64,000 bases of DNA from Isotricha intestinalis (GCA_023807065.1 JAJJLU010003463.1:44885-108884); one strand, 5' to 3'; shown: positions 1 to 10,917, counted from the first letter of the stretch. Notes: generated from the sequence alone by a model not told the origin. Translations and numbers: made by a program.

Positions 1-1576
1 TTATTTGAGTTTCAAAATTTTTATAATTATATTTGATATCTTCTTTATAAGATTCAACTTTCTGAGAATAATATTTATTTTTTCTTTGGTCTTTATATTT
101 CTTTTTTTTCAAAGAATGATTATCTAAAATAATATTTTCTTTTTCATTTGATTTTTCAGTTCCAGTACTTATAAAACTATCATTACTCTCTTTTTTATTT
201 TCTATTCTTTTTTGAATAGTTAAACTCTTAGAAAGATTTTTTCTATAATCATCACAGATATGATTATTTCTTTGAACTAAAAGTTCATCACAATCAATTT
301 CAGAAGATTTATAATTAAATGAGTCATAATGATTTAATTTATTATCATTTTCACAATAATCTTCAATTATATTTAAATTATCATTAGTTCGTAATGCTAT
401 ATTTTCAATTATTTTAAATTTACTTTCTGAATCATAAATACATATTGGCATTGAAAAATCACATAATTCTTCAATTTTATTTATTTTTTCTTTATATAAT
501 TCTTTTTCTTTCGAATTATTATTTTCGAAATTTTTTTTCATATGAGAAAAAATAATTTGTCTATTATAATTAATAAACTCTTCATCCAATTCAAATTTTT
601 TCAAAATTAAATTATAAGTGAGAAAATATTCATCATTAAAATTATTAAAATAATCATTAATAAAATTTCTAAAATCAAAAGAATTATCAAATAATATTAA
701 TTTATCAGTGATTTTTTTTAGCAAAGAAATAGCAGTTTTAAATAAAACAATTCTTCCATCACAAAATAAAATATCCCAAATAATGTTTTGACAATTAGAA
801 TTCATATTAATAGAAAATAAAGAATCAAACCATTTTAAAATTAAATCTTTTAAATCACAAATTAAATCATTTTCTATTAATTTACTAATTAAATTTGGAA
901 TATACTTTTCTTTAATTAAACATATAAGAATATCAATATCAGACATCATTCCAATCATTTCAGAATAAAAATCTATAGGTAAAATATTTTCTATTATTTG
1001 AACAAATAACCAAAAAGCTTTTTCTTCATCCGGTAATATTTTTAAAATTTTAGCAACAATAAAATTAAAACCTTGAATATAACCTATTGAATGATTTCTT
1101 TTTGAATATGAAATTAATATATTTTTTAATTTATCTTTTATTATTTTACTATTTATTGAATCATTATTTATTGTTCTATTTATATCTTTTTCTATTTGAG
1201 ATTCATTGAAATTTTTTATGAAAGAATTAAATGAATTTACAAGAGAAAAATAATAATTTTGATTTTCTAAATTTTCTTTTTTTGCTCCACTTGAAATATA
1301 CCATAATTCTCCTCTATATTCTAAAGGAATACAATTTTTTAATAATAATAATTTATATAATTTAATATCTTTTTTATCAAAAGAGATTCTTTTTAATAAA
1401 TTTTTTCCTTCTTTTTCCCATGATATATTCTTTATTTTCTCTTTCAAAGATAATAAATGGGAATTATTTATTAAAAATGAAGGGAAAAAAGATATTGTTT
1501 CAGGTTTTAAATTATTTTGATTTATTTCTGTTTTTTCACTTGAATCTGTTGAAAAAGAATAAAAGGAATCTCTCAT
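1..1576 (-). CDS. TBC-domain Rab GTPase-activating protein, 5' part
   Basis: The frame opens at the ATG at 1576 and reads leftwards without a stop past base 1, so about 525 N-terminal codons are present and the 3' end lies outside the window. Residues ~85-330 look like a TBC domain, which stimulates GTP hydrolysis by Rab GTPases on membranes. RGELW (~88-92) starts it, DINRT (~131-135) carries the arginine finger and YIQG (~166-169) the glutamine finger, so it should be catalytically competent. A helical stretch with FWLF and NIIWDILF follows. The C-terminal part seen is low-complexity Asn/Lys/Ser sequence. The gene is divergent from the PP2C gene, with 165 bp between the start codons. The specific Rab partner cannot be inferred. 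Confidence 0.8.
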   Translation of the reverse strand, partial: MRDSFYSFSTDSSEKTEINQNNLKPETISFFPSFLINNSHLLSLKEKIKNISWEKEGKNLLKRISFDKKDIKLYKLLLLKNCIPLEYRGELWYISSGAKKENLENQNYYFSLVNSFNSFIKNFNESQIEKDINRTINNDSINSKIIKDKLKNILISYSKRNHSIGYIQGFNFIVAKILKILPDEEKAFWLFVQIIENILPIDFYSEMIGMMSDIDILICLIKEKYIPNLISKLIENDLICDLKDLILKWFDSLFSINMNSNCQNIIWDILFCDGRIVLFKTAISLLKKITDKLILFDNSFDFRNFINDYFNNFNDEYFLTYNLILKKFELDEEFINYNRQIIFSHMKKNFENNNSKEKELYKEKINKIEELCDFSMPICIYDSESKFKIIENIALRTNDNLNIIEDYCENDNKLNHYDSFNYKSSEIDCDELLVQRNNHICDDYRKNLSKSLTIQKRIENKKESNDSFISTGTEKSNEKENIILDNHSLKKKKYKDQRKNKYYSQKVESYKEDIKYNYKNFETQI

Positions 1577-1741
1577 TAAAAGTAATTTTTAAAATAATTT
1601 TATTTTATTTTTATACATTTTCATAAAAAAACATCCTAACAATAAATTTATTAACATATAAAAAATAAATAAATAACGTAAAATTATATAATTTAATCTT
1701 TTATACAAAATTAATAACCAAAAAAAAAAAAATTAAAAAAT

Positions 1742-3386
1742 ATGTCTCTTAAAACTCAAAATCACTTTTATAGCCTGAACACTCCAACAAACAATAGATA
1801 CAAAAATTTAAACAGATACAATGAATATCCTTCAAATACATTTAGAAAATCAAATTTATTCTCAAACCAACTTTCTTTAAAAACAGGAACTAAATTTTTT
1901 TTAAAATCACAAACAAAAACAGACTTTCACCCAAAAGCAAATACAACAACAAAAAAATTTAATCAAACACAAAACAATCTTAGAAATTCTAATACAAAAA
2001 GTAAAACAAAGAATAAATTTTATTTATCAAATATAAATTACTTTGAAAATACAAAAGACAATTCTTTTTTACCAAAAATAAATCAATCTCAAAAGATAAA
2101 TAAGAGGAATTCTCCTATCAAAAAGATAAATAATAATAATGAAATAAATCAATTAGATTTATTAATAAATGAATATTATAATTTATATCATCCAGCAAAA
2201 CATTCAATAAAATCATTTGATAAAATAATATCATATGGAGTAAATACATATAAAGGAATAATAAGAAATTATAATGAAGATAGAGTATCAATAATAGTTA
2301 ATGCTAAAAATCCTTATCCAAATAAAAATAAAAATTGGCCAAATATAAGTTTCTTTGCTATATATGATGGTCATGCAGGGGATAAATGTTCTGAATTTTT
2401 AAAGAATAATTTACATAATTATATATTTAAATCAGATTTTTTCCCTGATAATCCAATAGAAAGTATAAAAATAGGATTTAAAAATTGTGAAATAGGATTT
2501 TTAAACACAATTCAAAATGGTAGAAATTCATATAATGATTTTTCAGGTTCATGTGCAATAATAATATTAATAATAGATACAAATGTATATTGTATAAATT
2601 TAGGTGATTCAAGAGCAATATATTCATATGATCAAGGGAATAAATATTATCAAATTTCTCGTGATCAAAAACCAAATGATCCTATAGAAAAAAAAAGAAT
2701 AATTAAAGGTGGAGGTTCAGTTTTTAAAACTCAAATTGATCAAGGTTTTGGTTTGAGAACAATTAAAGAAAGTGATTTAGGATTTAAATTACCTTACAGA
2801 ATTTTACCAGGAAGATTATCAGTAAATAATATTATTATTAATTAGTTTTATTCTTTTTTATTTTAGGTTGCTAGAGCTTTCGGTGATGTTGAAGCTAAAT
2901 TACAAATTTATGGAGGAAATCCTAATGTTTTAATCAGTGAACCTTGTATTACTAATTTTGAAATCGATGATAAAAGCGATTTTATTGTTATTGGATGTAA
3001 AATTTTATTTCTTAAAATTTTTTTCATTTTTTGAATGAAAAAAATTTTAATTTTTTAAAATTTTTTTTATTCTTATTGTTTTTTTAATTTTTTTAGGTGA
3101 TGGAATTTATGATCGATTAGATACTTATGAAATATTAAATTTAATTTGGGGGTTTAAAAATAAAAATAATGTTATTAATAATATTCATGATTTTAGTGGA
3201 AAAATTACTGATGCTGTTATTAAATTTTCTTTAAAAAAAATGACTAGTGATAATGTTACTGTAATTTTTATTTGCTTTGAAAATTTTAAAAATGCTATGG
3301 AAGATGTAGATTTTAAATTTGAAAAAAATTCAAAAACTTTTACTTTAATGACTCCTGAAATTGATTTGAGTAATAGTAAAAATTAG
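1742..3386 (+). CDS. PP2C-family Ser/Thr protein phosphatase, three exons
   Basis: Metal-dependent Ser/Thr phosphatase (PPM/PP2C), probably cytosolic. Three exons, 1742-2821, 2867-2996 and 3097-3386, join to 499 codons plus TAG. The introns start GTAAAT and GTAAAA and end TTTTAG. The first ~160 residues are a Ser/Asn/Lys-rich tail without signal peptide. The catalytic domain then shows RNYNED (~175-180), the metal-binding DGHAG (~209-213), GDSRA and DQKP. After splicing it continues with VARAFGD, GCDGIYD and SDNVT. All the metal-ligand motifs I can check are present, so an active enzyme is likely. Exon 1 read alone would stop at 2845 inside the first intron. The splice is supported because the PP2C motif continues exactly across it. 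Confidence 0.93.
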
Positions 3387-3529
3387 GATTTTAGTTTTTA
3401 TTGTGTAAAAAAAATTAATAATTTTTGTTTTGACAATTTATTTTGTAATACTATTTTCGAATTATGTTATTTTCTTTTAATTTTTATTTATTTTTTTATT
3501 TTCTTTTTTGTTTTTTATTTTTTATAAAA

Positions 3530-4606
3530 ATGTCGTTTAATGTTATTAAAGATAATTTAGATTTAAAAGATAATAATAAAAGTGGAATTAAATATGAAGA
3601 TAATAAAAATAATTCAAATGAAAAAAATAGAAAAAATAATTTAAGGAATTATGATTGTAATCATTTTTATCATTATAGTGATAAAAAACAACCAAAAAGA
3701 CCTTTTGTAGAATGTATAGAAATACCAAGTGAATATAATCCAAACAACAATATCAAAAATAATAATATAAATAATACAAATGAAAACAATAATAATAATG
3801 ATAATAATAATAATAATGAAAATATTATTAAAAAAAATAATAGTGATAATGATAATAAAACAGAAGAAAAAATATCAGAAGAAATTCCTAAAAATATAAA
3901 TATAAACATTTCTACTAACATAAATAACAATAAAAACAATATAAACAATATAAATGATATAAAAGAAGAAGAAGATGAAAAAAGTAAAAGTGACGAAAAC
4001 AACTTTAACATTTTAGAAGAAAATAAAAAAGAAAAAACATTAAAAAATAATATCCAAAATGAAAATTATTCAAATATAATAAATAGTCACCAAAATCCTT
4101 TAGAACAAATAGATATTTCAGATAATGAATCAGTAAATTTAAAAAATGAAGAAGAAGAAGAAGAAGAAGAATTTGAAGAAGAAGAAGAAAATGAAAAAGA
4201 TGAAGAAGAAAGAGAATGGAGAGAAACTAATTTAAGAATATATTTAGAAAAGTTAAAAAGTTATAGTTTAGCTGTTGATAAACCTAAAAAATTAATTAAT
4301 GAAAATAAAGAAAATTATACTCGTCCTTATTATATTAATTCTAATTTAAATAAATTTAAAATTGATTCTTGTGTAATTAATATTTTTATTCCTGCTTGTT
4401 ATGATACTCCTTTTAGATTAAATTTATTACAATTTATTGATAAGAGAAATAAAGATAATCCTAATAATAATAAAGAATATGAAGTTGTTTACCCTATGAT
4501 GCCTTTTTTTTCTAATTTAAATATTAGTGGAAATAATAATAGAAATAATAATTTTATTTATAATGATTTTTCTCCTTTTTCTTCCGGAAATAATGATATT
4601 AAATAA
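3530..4606 (+). CDS. Acidic Asn/Glu-rich protein of unknown function
   Basis: Not recognised. An upstream in-frame ATG at 3464 would add 22 residues that are almost all Phe/Leu. I prefer the ATG at 3530 because the upstream stretch looks like a T-rich leader and the A-rich context at 3530 resembles other starts here. The protein has a long Asn-rich middle and a pure Glu block (around 4147-4210). A more ordered C-terminal third follows, with REWRETNLRIYLEKL and the motif NIFIPACYDTPFRLNLLQF. That tail is the only part likely to be a conserved domain. It lies 77 bp after the end of the PP2C gene on the same strand. The alternative start would give a hydrophobic anchor, which I think less likely. 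Confidence 0.75.
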   Translation: MSFNVIKDNLDLKDNNKSGIKYEDNKNNSNEKNRKNNLRNYDCNHFYHYSDKKQPKRPFVECIEIPSEYNPNNNIKNNNINNTNENNNNNDNNNNNENIIKKNNSDNDNKTEEKISEEIPKNININISTNINNNKNNINNINDIKEEEDEKSKSDENNFNILEENKKEKTLKNNIQNENYSNIINSHQNPLEQIDISDNESVNLKNEEEEEEEEFEEEEENEKDEEEREWRETNLRIYLEKLKSYSLAVDKPKKLINENKENYTRPYYINSNLNKFKIDSCVINIFIPACYDTPFRLNLLQFIDKRNKDNPNNNKEYEVVYPMMPFFSNLNISGNNNRNNNFIYNDFSPFSSGNNDIK

Positions 4607-5289
4607 ATTTTTTTAATTAATGAAAATTAAATTAATGTAAAGAAAATGAAATAAAATATAAATCTATAAAAAATACTCAAACCCAAAAAAAACAAATTTT
4701 TCAAAAATCTATTAAAAATAAATAACTATTTAAACTTTTGTTCATAATCAGGAATTATTTGAATAATTAAAAGGATTTAATTAGGTTTGATATATTTTTT
4801 TATCTTCCTTTTCTAAAATAACTAAATTTAACCACAAAAATAATATAAATTTAATATAATTTCCTATTTCCTAATTTTCCAATTACCCCAATAACATTTC
4901 TTTAAATAACTTTAGAAAATCTCTAAAAGAAAATATATTACACGCTCTTTTTACACATAAACATTTATAATAGAAAATTTATTCAATAATATATATATAT
5001 ATGTGTATATATATTAAAGTAATAAATATATATTTAAAGTAGAAGCAAATCAGACTAAATTGCAGTAAATAAAAAAATCTAAATTATCTTTTTTATCTTA
5101 TAAAGCAAAATATTAAATTCAGATTTCAATAAAGAGATTTCCATAAATCTAAATCATATCTTACTAAATCTAATTTCGAATTTTTTTATTTAATTTAAAA
5201 CAATATTATATATTTTTAAGTCTTATTATTTAATTCTTTTTTTTAATGATTCATTAAATTATTTAAAGATTTATTTATCTATATTAAAT
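4607..5289 (+). other. Gene-free AT-rich stretch
   Basis: No convincing frame on either strand. An alternating AT/GT tract lies near 4990-5020 (TATATATATATGTG core), a simple-sequence repeat. Nothing else supported. Confidence 0.5.
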
Positions 5290-6080
5290 AAAATTTATTT
5301 CTTGTGGTTGTTAACCAAATTTCTTACTTTTCATTTGAATTATATTTCTGAATTATCATATAAATTCATAGAATTGTTTAATAATTGCAAAATACTATTC
5401 ATTGAAATCATAATTTCAAAAACAAGCATAATATTAGAATTATTGCTTAAAATACTATTTCTTTTAATTATTATTATTAATATTATTTGAACTGTCCAAA
5501 CTTCCCTTTATATTTTTAAATCAAATGGGACTTAATTAGAATTAATAACACTTAAATTATTTTTTTCATCTCTACTCAATTATCATAGTTAAATAGAATT
5601 TATCATTTTAAACTGATTAAAGGAGAATTATTTCTTCTTTTATTATTTTCAATATATTTATCAAATAAATTTTTTAAAGTTTATTTTAAGTAAAAAATGT
5701 CATTTTCTTTTTCTATTTAATTTTCTAAATCTTTTTGTGGAATTTTTGTTTTTTCTCTTAATTTTCTTGTATAAAAACCAATAAAACATGATCTTTTTTA
5801 TTATTCAAAAGGATATTTTTCTTTTTTTATATGTTCAAATAATTATTTTTTTATTTTACTTTCATTTTATGAAAACACATTTATTTCCCTAACTAAAGAA
5901 GAATAATTGTTATACTTATAAAATTTTGGAAAAAAATTTCCTAAACTTTCCCTATTCCAATAAATTATGTATTTATATTCTATTTCTAATATTAGATTCA
6001 ATATCTTCTTTTGTCATAAATTTTAAATTATTTTTTTTCCTTTTGAATTTTTACATTTATTTGAAGAAATAAAAAAATTT
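5290..6080 (-). pseudogene. Decayed heat-shock-factor (HSF) type DNA-binding gene
   Basis: On the minus strand the frame starting at 5986 encodes IIYWNRE, then FFPKFYKYNNYSSLVREIN. This matches the HSF winged-helix recognition region, whose family pattern is roughly P-K-F/Y-F/Y-K-x-N-N-F/Y-S-S-F-V-R-Q-L-N. The frame stays coding-like down to a TGA at 5603-5605, but it is broken by six TAA codons. The N-terminal part of the HSF domain (above ~5990) seems to be in other frames with several stops. A further Asn/Ser-rich coding-like piece lies at ~5340-5480 on the same strand. HSF proteins are sequence-specific transcription factors. This copy cannot make a full protein under the standard code. 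It sits 3' of the prominin-like gene on the same strand. Confidence 0.6.
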
Positions 6081-6192
6081 TTTAATATAAAAAATAAAAT
6101 AAAAATAACCTAATAAGTAAAATTTAAAAAGAGATATATTTTTAATCAAAAATAGCCCAGTAATGTTTAATTAAAATAAATAAAATATCAAA

Positions 6193-8481
6193 TTATATTT
6201 GAATATTAACATCACCAAGTTCAAGTGCTTTTTCTCTATTAGGTTGATTCAATTGTTCACCAGATTCATTTCCATTTCTAGGAGGTTTTTTGTTTTTTTT
6301 TTTTTTAACTCTTAAAATAACAATTAAACTAAAAAAAAATCCAAGTGCAGAACCAAAACATGCAATAATTATTAAATAACCTAAAAATTGAGAATTTTTA
6401 CCTAAATCTTTATCTAAAATATCAAAAAATATTTTAGTATCTCTTTTTAAAAATCTACAATTTAATACTGAAAAAATGTCACTATTTTCTTCACTTAAAT
6501 ATTCATTATAAATATTATATATTGGAACAATCATTTCTTTTGAATAAACAAAACCTTGAAGAATATTGGATTTCAAATTATTTAATTTTGGATAATAATT
6601 CTTAATTTGTTTTTCCATAAATTCTTCTATTTCTTTGTTGTATTCAGATAAAAATTTTGTATAAATATTAAAAATATTCTTTAAATCATCATTATAAAAA
6701 TCCAAACTTTTAGAATCTTTTTTTAAAATAAAACAATATTTATTATAGTCTTTATTAACATTTGAAGGCTCCGTTATTGTATATCCATTTTCACAATCAT
6801 TTTCATTAAGCACCCAAAGATGATAAAAATCAACGCTTTCATTAGCCGCACCATCAGTATAATATCTTAGTTTCTTTAAAGTTTCATTAAGAGTTTTATA
6901 ATTATTATTCTCGTAATAACCTAAATTATTTTTATACTCTTCATATTTTTTAATAAGACTATTTTCATAGATCCAACGATCAATTGTATTTAATTTCTCA
7001 GTCACATTATCAACTTGATCTTTAAAATCATATAATTTACTTAAATCTCCAGTGGCACTATCATTATTATTAGTATTTAAATCCAATACATTTTGTAAAT
7101 CACCATTTCCATTAAAACATATATTTAAATATTCAGCTCCATTTCCTTTAATAACAAGAGCATCACTTGTTTTATTTAAATTGTCTTCGCCTGTTACATA
7201 TTGCATTACCCCAACACCATCTTTACTAATAATACCAATTAAAGAAAAAAAAATACCAATAAAAACTAAAAAGAATATTAATATCATATCTAGAATCCAA
7301 GAAATATGCACTATAAATCTAGCACATTGACAATTTATTACACAAAAAAATAACAAACCTATAGATGATATTAATGGAAATAGCAATAAAACACCAAATA
7401 ATATTAATATACCTATATCTGAATATTTATTATATTTTTTTTGATATTTATACCAATCATTTAAAACATTGTTTTCTAAATCCAAGAAAGTATCATTAAT
7501 ATCATCTAATTGACTTAATGAATTATTTAAATTATTAGATAATTCGGTATCATCCTTAATTTTTTCTGCTATTTCAGAAATATTTTTTAACAGATTTATT
7601 GGATCAATTAATAATTCATAATCTTTTAAAATTGATTCTTCTAAATCTTGTTTTAAATTTTCATAAAAAACAAAACGTACTTTTTCATTTTTATCTGGAT
7701 CAGGGTTATCAATATTTTTACTGTTAAATTTATCATATTCTTGTTTAGCAAAATCATTATCAAATGGGTTTGATTTGACATCCTTATAATTGTCAATAAC
7801 AGGTTCAGTAAATTGTGAAATAGTTCCAATTTCATTTTGAGTATTTTTAATAATATTTTTAACTCCTTTAATACCAAGCCACATAGGTTTTTCAATGCAA
7901 TCATCACCATAAATAAAATGAGCATATATTTCAAAAATAGAACATGAAGTACCATTTAAACTTTCAGAAACTTTTTTTCCTTTCGAAACCCCAACAAAAC
8001 AAGCAATAACTACAATACCATAAAATCCAATTGATAAAATAAAAGAAATAAAAGAACAACAATCTCTTTCTCCTTTATTTTTACAACAACAGCAAGGACA
8101 ACAACAACATATACAATAACCAAAATAAAAAAATATTAATAATATATCTAAACATAATACTACTAATATTATGGAGATTCTTGGAATATAATCTTTTAAA
8201 TTTTGTATTTCATTATTTTCTAAATAATTAATCAAGTATTGAACATATTTATTATTTTGATATTCAGAATTATAATCATAAGAACTATTTGCATAAAATG
8301 ATTTTAAATTTTTTTTTGCATGACTACATATTTCTCCTATTTCTACTGCACTAAGTAATTTTCTGATTTGTGAACTTTGAAATAAAGGATTTTTTATTGT
8401 TTTTGTTGAAGAATATAATATTAATGTTAATGTAAATGAAATTATGAAAATTTGAAAAAGTTTATTTTTTAGGATTTTCAT
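6193..8481 (-). CDS. Prominin-like multi-pass membrane glycoprotein
   Basis: A 762-residue membrane protein. The N-terminus is a hydrophobic signal (~residues 8-27). A TM segment at ~100-125 ends in a Cys-rich cytoplasmic turn, followed by a second TM at ~145-165. Then come an extracellular loop of about 190 residues, a pair of TMs at ~355-425, a second large loop of about 270 residues, and a last TM at ~705-728. A short Lys-rich tail rich in Asn/Gln/Glu ends the protein. Signal plus five TMs with two big loops and a Cys-rich first inner turn is the prominin (CD133) architecture; prominins bind cholesterol and mark plasma-membrane protrusions. The loops carry many potential N-glycosylation sites (for example NESV, NKTS). 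The call rests on topology and Cys placement, not on an alignment. A tweety-like channel is an alternative. Single exon. Confidence 0.62.
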   Translation of the reverse strand: MKILKNKLFQIFIISFTLTLILYSSTKTIKNPLFQSSQIRKLLSAVEIGEICSHAKKNLKSFYANSSYDYNSEYQNNKYVQYLINYLENNEIQNLKDYIPRISIILVVLCLDILLIFFYFGYCICCCCPCCCCKNKGERDCCSFISFILSIGFYGIVVIACFVGVSKGKKVSESLNGTSCSIFEIYAHFIYGDDCIEKPMWLGIKGVKNIIKNTQNEIGTISQFTEPVIDNYKDVKSNPFDNDFAKQEYDKFNSKNIDNPDPDKNEKVRFVFYENLKQDLEESILKDYELLIDPINLLKNISEIAEKIKDDTELSNNLNNSLSQLDDINDTFLDLENNVLNDWYKYQKKYNKYSDIGILILFGVLLLFPLISSIGLLFFCVINCQCARFIVHISWILDMILIFFLVFIGIFFSLIGIISKDGVGVMQYVTGEDNLNKTSDALVIKGNGAEYLNICFNGNGDLQNVLDLNTNNNDSATGDLSKLYDFKDQVDNVTEKLNTIDRWIYENSLIKKYEEYKNNLGYYENNNYKTLNETLKKLRYYTDGAANESVDFYHLWVLNENDCENGYTITEPSNVNKDYNKYCFILKKDSKSLDFYNDDLKNIFNIYTKFLSEYNKEIEEFMEKQIKNYYPKLNNLKSNILQGFVYSKEMIVPIYNIYNEYLSEENSDIFSVLNCRFLKRDTKIFFDILDKDLGKNSQFLGYLIIIACFGSALGFFFSLIVILRVKKKKNKKPPRNGNESGEQLNQPNREKALELGDVNIQI

Positions 8482-9376
8482 TTTTTTATATATTTAATAG
8501 GGTTTATTTAGTTATTGATTTTGAGATTTTTTTATTATTTATTTTTATTCCTTATTATTTTTTTCTTTGTATTGAATAAGGTAGAAATTGATAAAAAATT
8601 TATTTTTATTAATGTTCATTTTTTAGAATAAAAAATAGGATTTAAAATCAAGATTTTTTGAAATTAATAATATTTTTTTATAAATAAAATTATTATTATT
8701 TTTAATTTCCTTATTTTAATTTTTTGATTAATATTTTCAATCATTAAAATTTTATGAATTCCATTTTCAACAATTGATTCATTGATATATTATTTACTAT
8801 TTAAAATATTAGAGTAATTTCTTTTGAACAAGATATTTTTACTTATTATATTTTTAGAAAATAAACTTTTGAATTATTTGAATATATCATCAATTAAATT
8901 AAAGTTTAGATTTTTATTTCCCTTTAAAACTTTTTAATGAAATATTTTTTGTTAAGAAAAATATAATTGAATTTTTTCTTAAATATAATTCTTTTTTATT
9001 TAAATCCAAGGGGTTGTTTTAAAAAAGATTGATAAAATTACTTTTCACTCCTTTATTTTAGATATACTATTTTCATTAAAATCATTAGTTATATTTTTTG
9101 AATAGATTTCATAAAAAATTTATTAAGATGAAATAGTTTTCATTATCAATATTTTTTCATTTATATTTTTTTCCTATTTTTCTTGATTTTAATTTATATT
9201 GGAAAACAGAATTGTTATTTATTATATTAATAAAATCAATCAGAAAAGTTTAATTTATATATTTTTAAATTTAAATTTTTGAATGGTATATTTATAAATA
9301 TGATCAAATAGAATTTTAATTGTTATTAATCATCAAATAATAAATATAATATTTTAAAAATTGAATATTTAAAATA
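8482..9376 (+). other. Gene-free AT-rich stretch
   Basis: No supported gene, RNA or repeat. Both strands are dense in stops and I saw no recognisable motif. Confidence 0.5.
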
Positions 9377-9637
9377 ATGAAAAATTCTTTTATTAATTTT
9401 GTATTAAAAAGAAGCCCAAATATTTCAAATTTTATGATAACTAAAAAGAAAACAATAAACTGAATAAATCAAACTAATAGAAATAAAACTAATAAAGCAA
9501 AAAGAATTAATAATATGAGAAGTAATTGAAAGTTTTTGAAGAAATCAATGAAAAAATGTGGTAAATATTTAACAAAAGATTTCATAAATAAAGTAAATAG
9601 AAATTGTAACAAGAGACAGATTTATTTAAATTTTTAA
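9377..9637 (+). pseudogene. Short basic reading frame interrupted by two TGA codons
   Basis: From the ATG at 9377 the frame is open to the TAA at 9635-9637 except for two TGA codons (after KKKTIN and after NMRSN). The product would be about 86 residues and strongly Lys/Arg/Asn-rich, for example KKCGKYLTKDFINKVNRN. It is not recognised. The two TGAs would fit Trp codons (TGG) changed by G-to-A. It may be a relic of a small basic protein or a chance frame; the Lys/Arg density and ATG start favour a relic. Confidence 0.35.
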
Positions 9638-9927
9638 ATAAATTTAAATTTATTAATTTTCATTCTTTTTAAAAGTGTTTGAACATATTATAACATTAAT
9701 AAAAATGTCATTTCTTTACAATATATTTTAATAAAAGCTCTAATAATTTTTTCTTTATATTATTTATAAAAAAATTTTAAAATCAAATATTATAAAAATT
9801 AATGTTTAAATTATTAATAAATAATTGTAAATTATAGAATAAAGACTAAATTTATATCTTTTTAAATTATTAATACATCAATTCATAAAAATTAAAATGA
9901 TTAAAATTATAAAATTAAGAATTAAAA

Positions 9928-10917
9928 ATGAGAAGAAGAAGAGGAGAAACAATAGAAGCAGACAATGAAGAAGAATATTTAAAAATATTATATCAAAAAG
10001 ACGAACAAAATGAAAATTTATCAAAAAGAAGAAAAAAAAGTCAAAAAATAATTATTGAAGAAGAAGAAGATGAAGATGAAGATGAATATAATTTATTAAA
10101 ACCATGTTCTAATTATTTTTTGGAAAAAAGGATACTTTCTATAGAAGAACAGGAAAAAAAAGATGAAGATATTTTAAATAATAAAATTAAAGAGTTAAAT
10201 TTGGAAAAATATAATGAAAAAAATTCTATGTTTTCAAAAACATCATTAAGTACAATTGATTCTTTTTCTTCTCCTGAAAAAGTTTCTCAATTTTACGAAC
10301 AAAATATAATTAATTTCAATGAAAAAGTTAAAATAATTATTATAGGAAAAGCAAAATCGGGAAAATCACTTTTTATAGAAAAATTCTCAAATAATAAAAA
10401 AGATGATAATATTAATTTGGGTAATTATAATCCTACTATTTCATTAGAATATAAAAATACTTTTGTTAATATTAATAATTCAAATATTAAAATTGAATTT
10501 ATTGACACAAATGATAATGTCATTTCTTCAAATTTAATTCAAACTTATTTTAAAATTTGTAATGGTTATATTATTATTACTAAAGATTTAAAAGAAGATT
10601 ATAACTTTATTCAAGAAAAAATAATATTAATTAATTCTTCTGTAAATGATCCTAATATTCTTATTATTATTAATCATGTTAATGAAAATATTAAAAATGA
10701 GGAAAAATATTTTCCTGAAGTTCAAAAATTATTTGTAAATTTATTAAATGTAGATAAACATAATATTGATTTAATCAATTTTATTAATATTATAAGACAG
10801 AATAATTTCATAAGAAGAAATAGGAATTGTAAAACAGTTAAATATAAATTCAATTTAAATGTAAATCAAGATGATTCTAATACAAAAATGGATTTATTTA
10901 AAAATTTAAATTATTAA
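9928..10917 (+). CDS. Ras-superfamily-like GTPase with acidic N-terminal extension
   Basis: 329 residues. The first ~110 are charged, with a basic start (MRRRRGE) and an acidic block near residue 50. A small-GTPase-like domain begins at VKIIIIGKAKSGKSLF; the P-loop GKAKSGKS is near residue 139 and fits GxxxxGKS. The switch II position reads FIDTND instead of DTAG, and the base-recognition motif reads INHVNEN where TKxD or NKxD is expected. It probably binds nucleotide through the P-loop, but hydrolysis and guanine specificity may be altered. The C-terminus has no prenylation Cys, unlike classical Ras/Rab. It is closest in feel to divergent Rab-like or ciliary Rem/Rsg1-type GTPases, but the subfamily is undetermined. 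It converges on the beta-propeller gene on the opposite strand, 226 bp away. Confidence 0.65.
   Translation: MRRRRGETIEADNEEEYLKILYQKDEQNENLSKRRKKSQKIIIEEEEDEDEDEYNLLKPCSNYFLEKRILSIEEQEKKDEDILNNKIKELNLEKYNEKNSMFSKTSLSTIDSFSSPEKVSQFYEQNIINFNEKVKIIIIGKAKSGKSLFIEKFSNNKKDDNINLGNYNPTISLEYKNTFVNINNSNIKIEFIDTNDNVISSNLIQTYFKICNGYIIITKDLKEDYNFIQEKIILINSSVNDPNILIIINHVNENIKNEEKYFPEVQKLFVNLLNVDKHNIDLINFINIIRQNNFIRRNRNCKTVKYKFNLNVNQDDSNTKMDLFKNLNY

Noticed and set aside
3673..4011. Minus-strand 112-codon Leu/Phe/Ser-rich frame
   Set aside because: It is the mirror of the Asn/Glu-rich coding sequence on the plus strand. Similar mirrors at 40119-40469, 43744-43938 and 44233-44538 were dropped for the same reason.
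4990..5020. AT/GT microsatellite as an origin or regulatory element
   Set aside because: Simple-sequence repeats are expected at this base composition and nothing nearby supports a function.
5302..5490. 62-codon plus-strand hydrophobic frame
   Set aside because: It lacks an ATG start and mirrors a Ser/Asn-rich minus-strand piece of the HSF relic.
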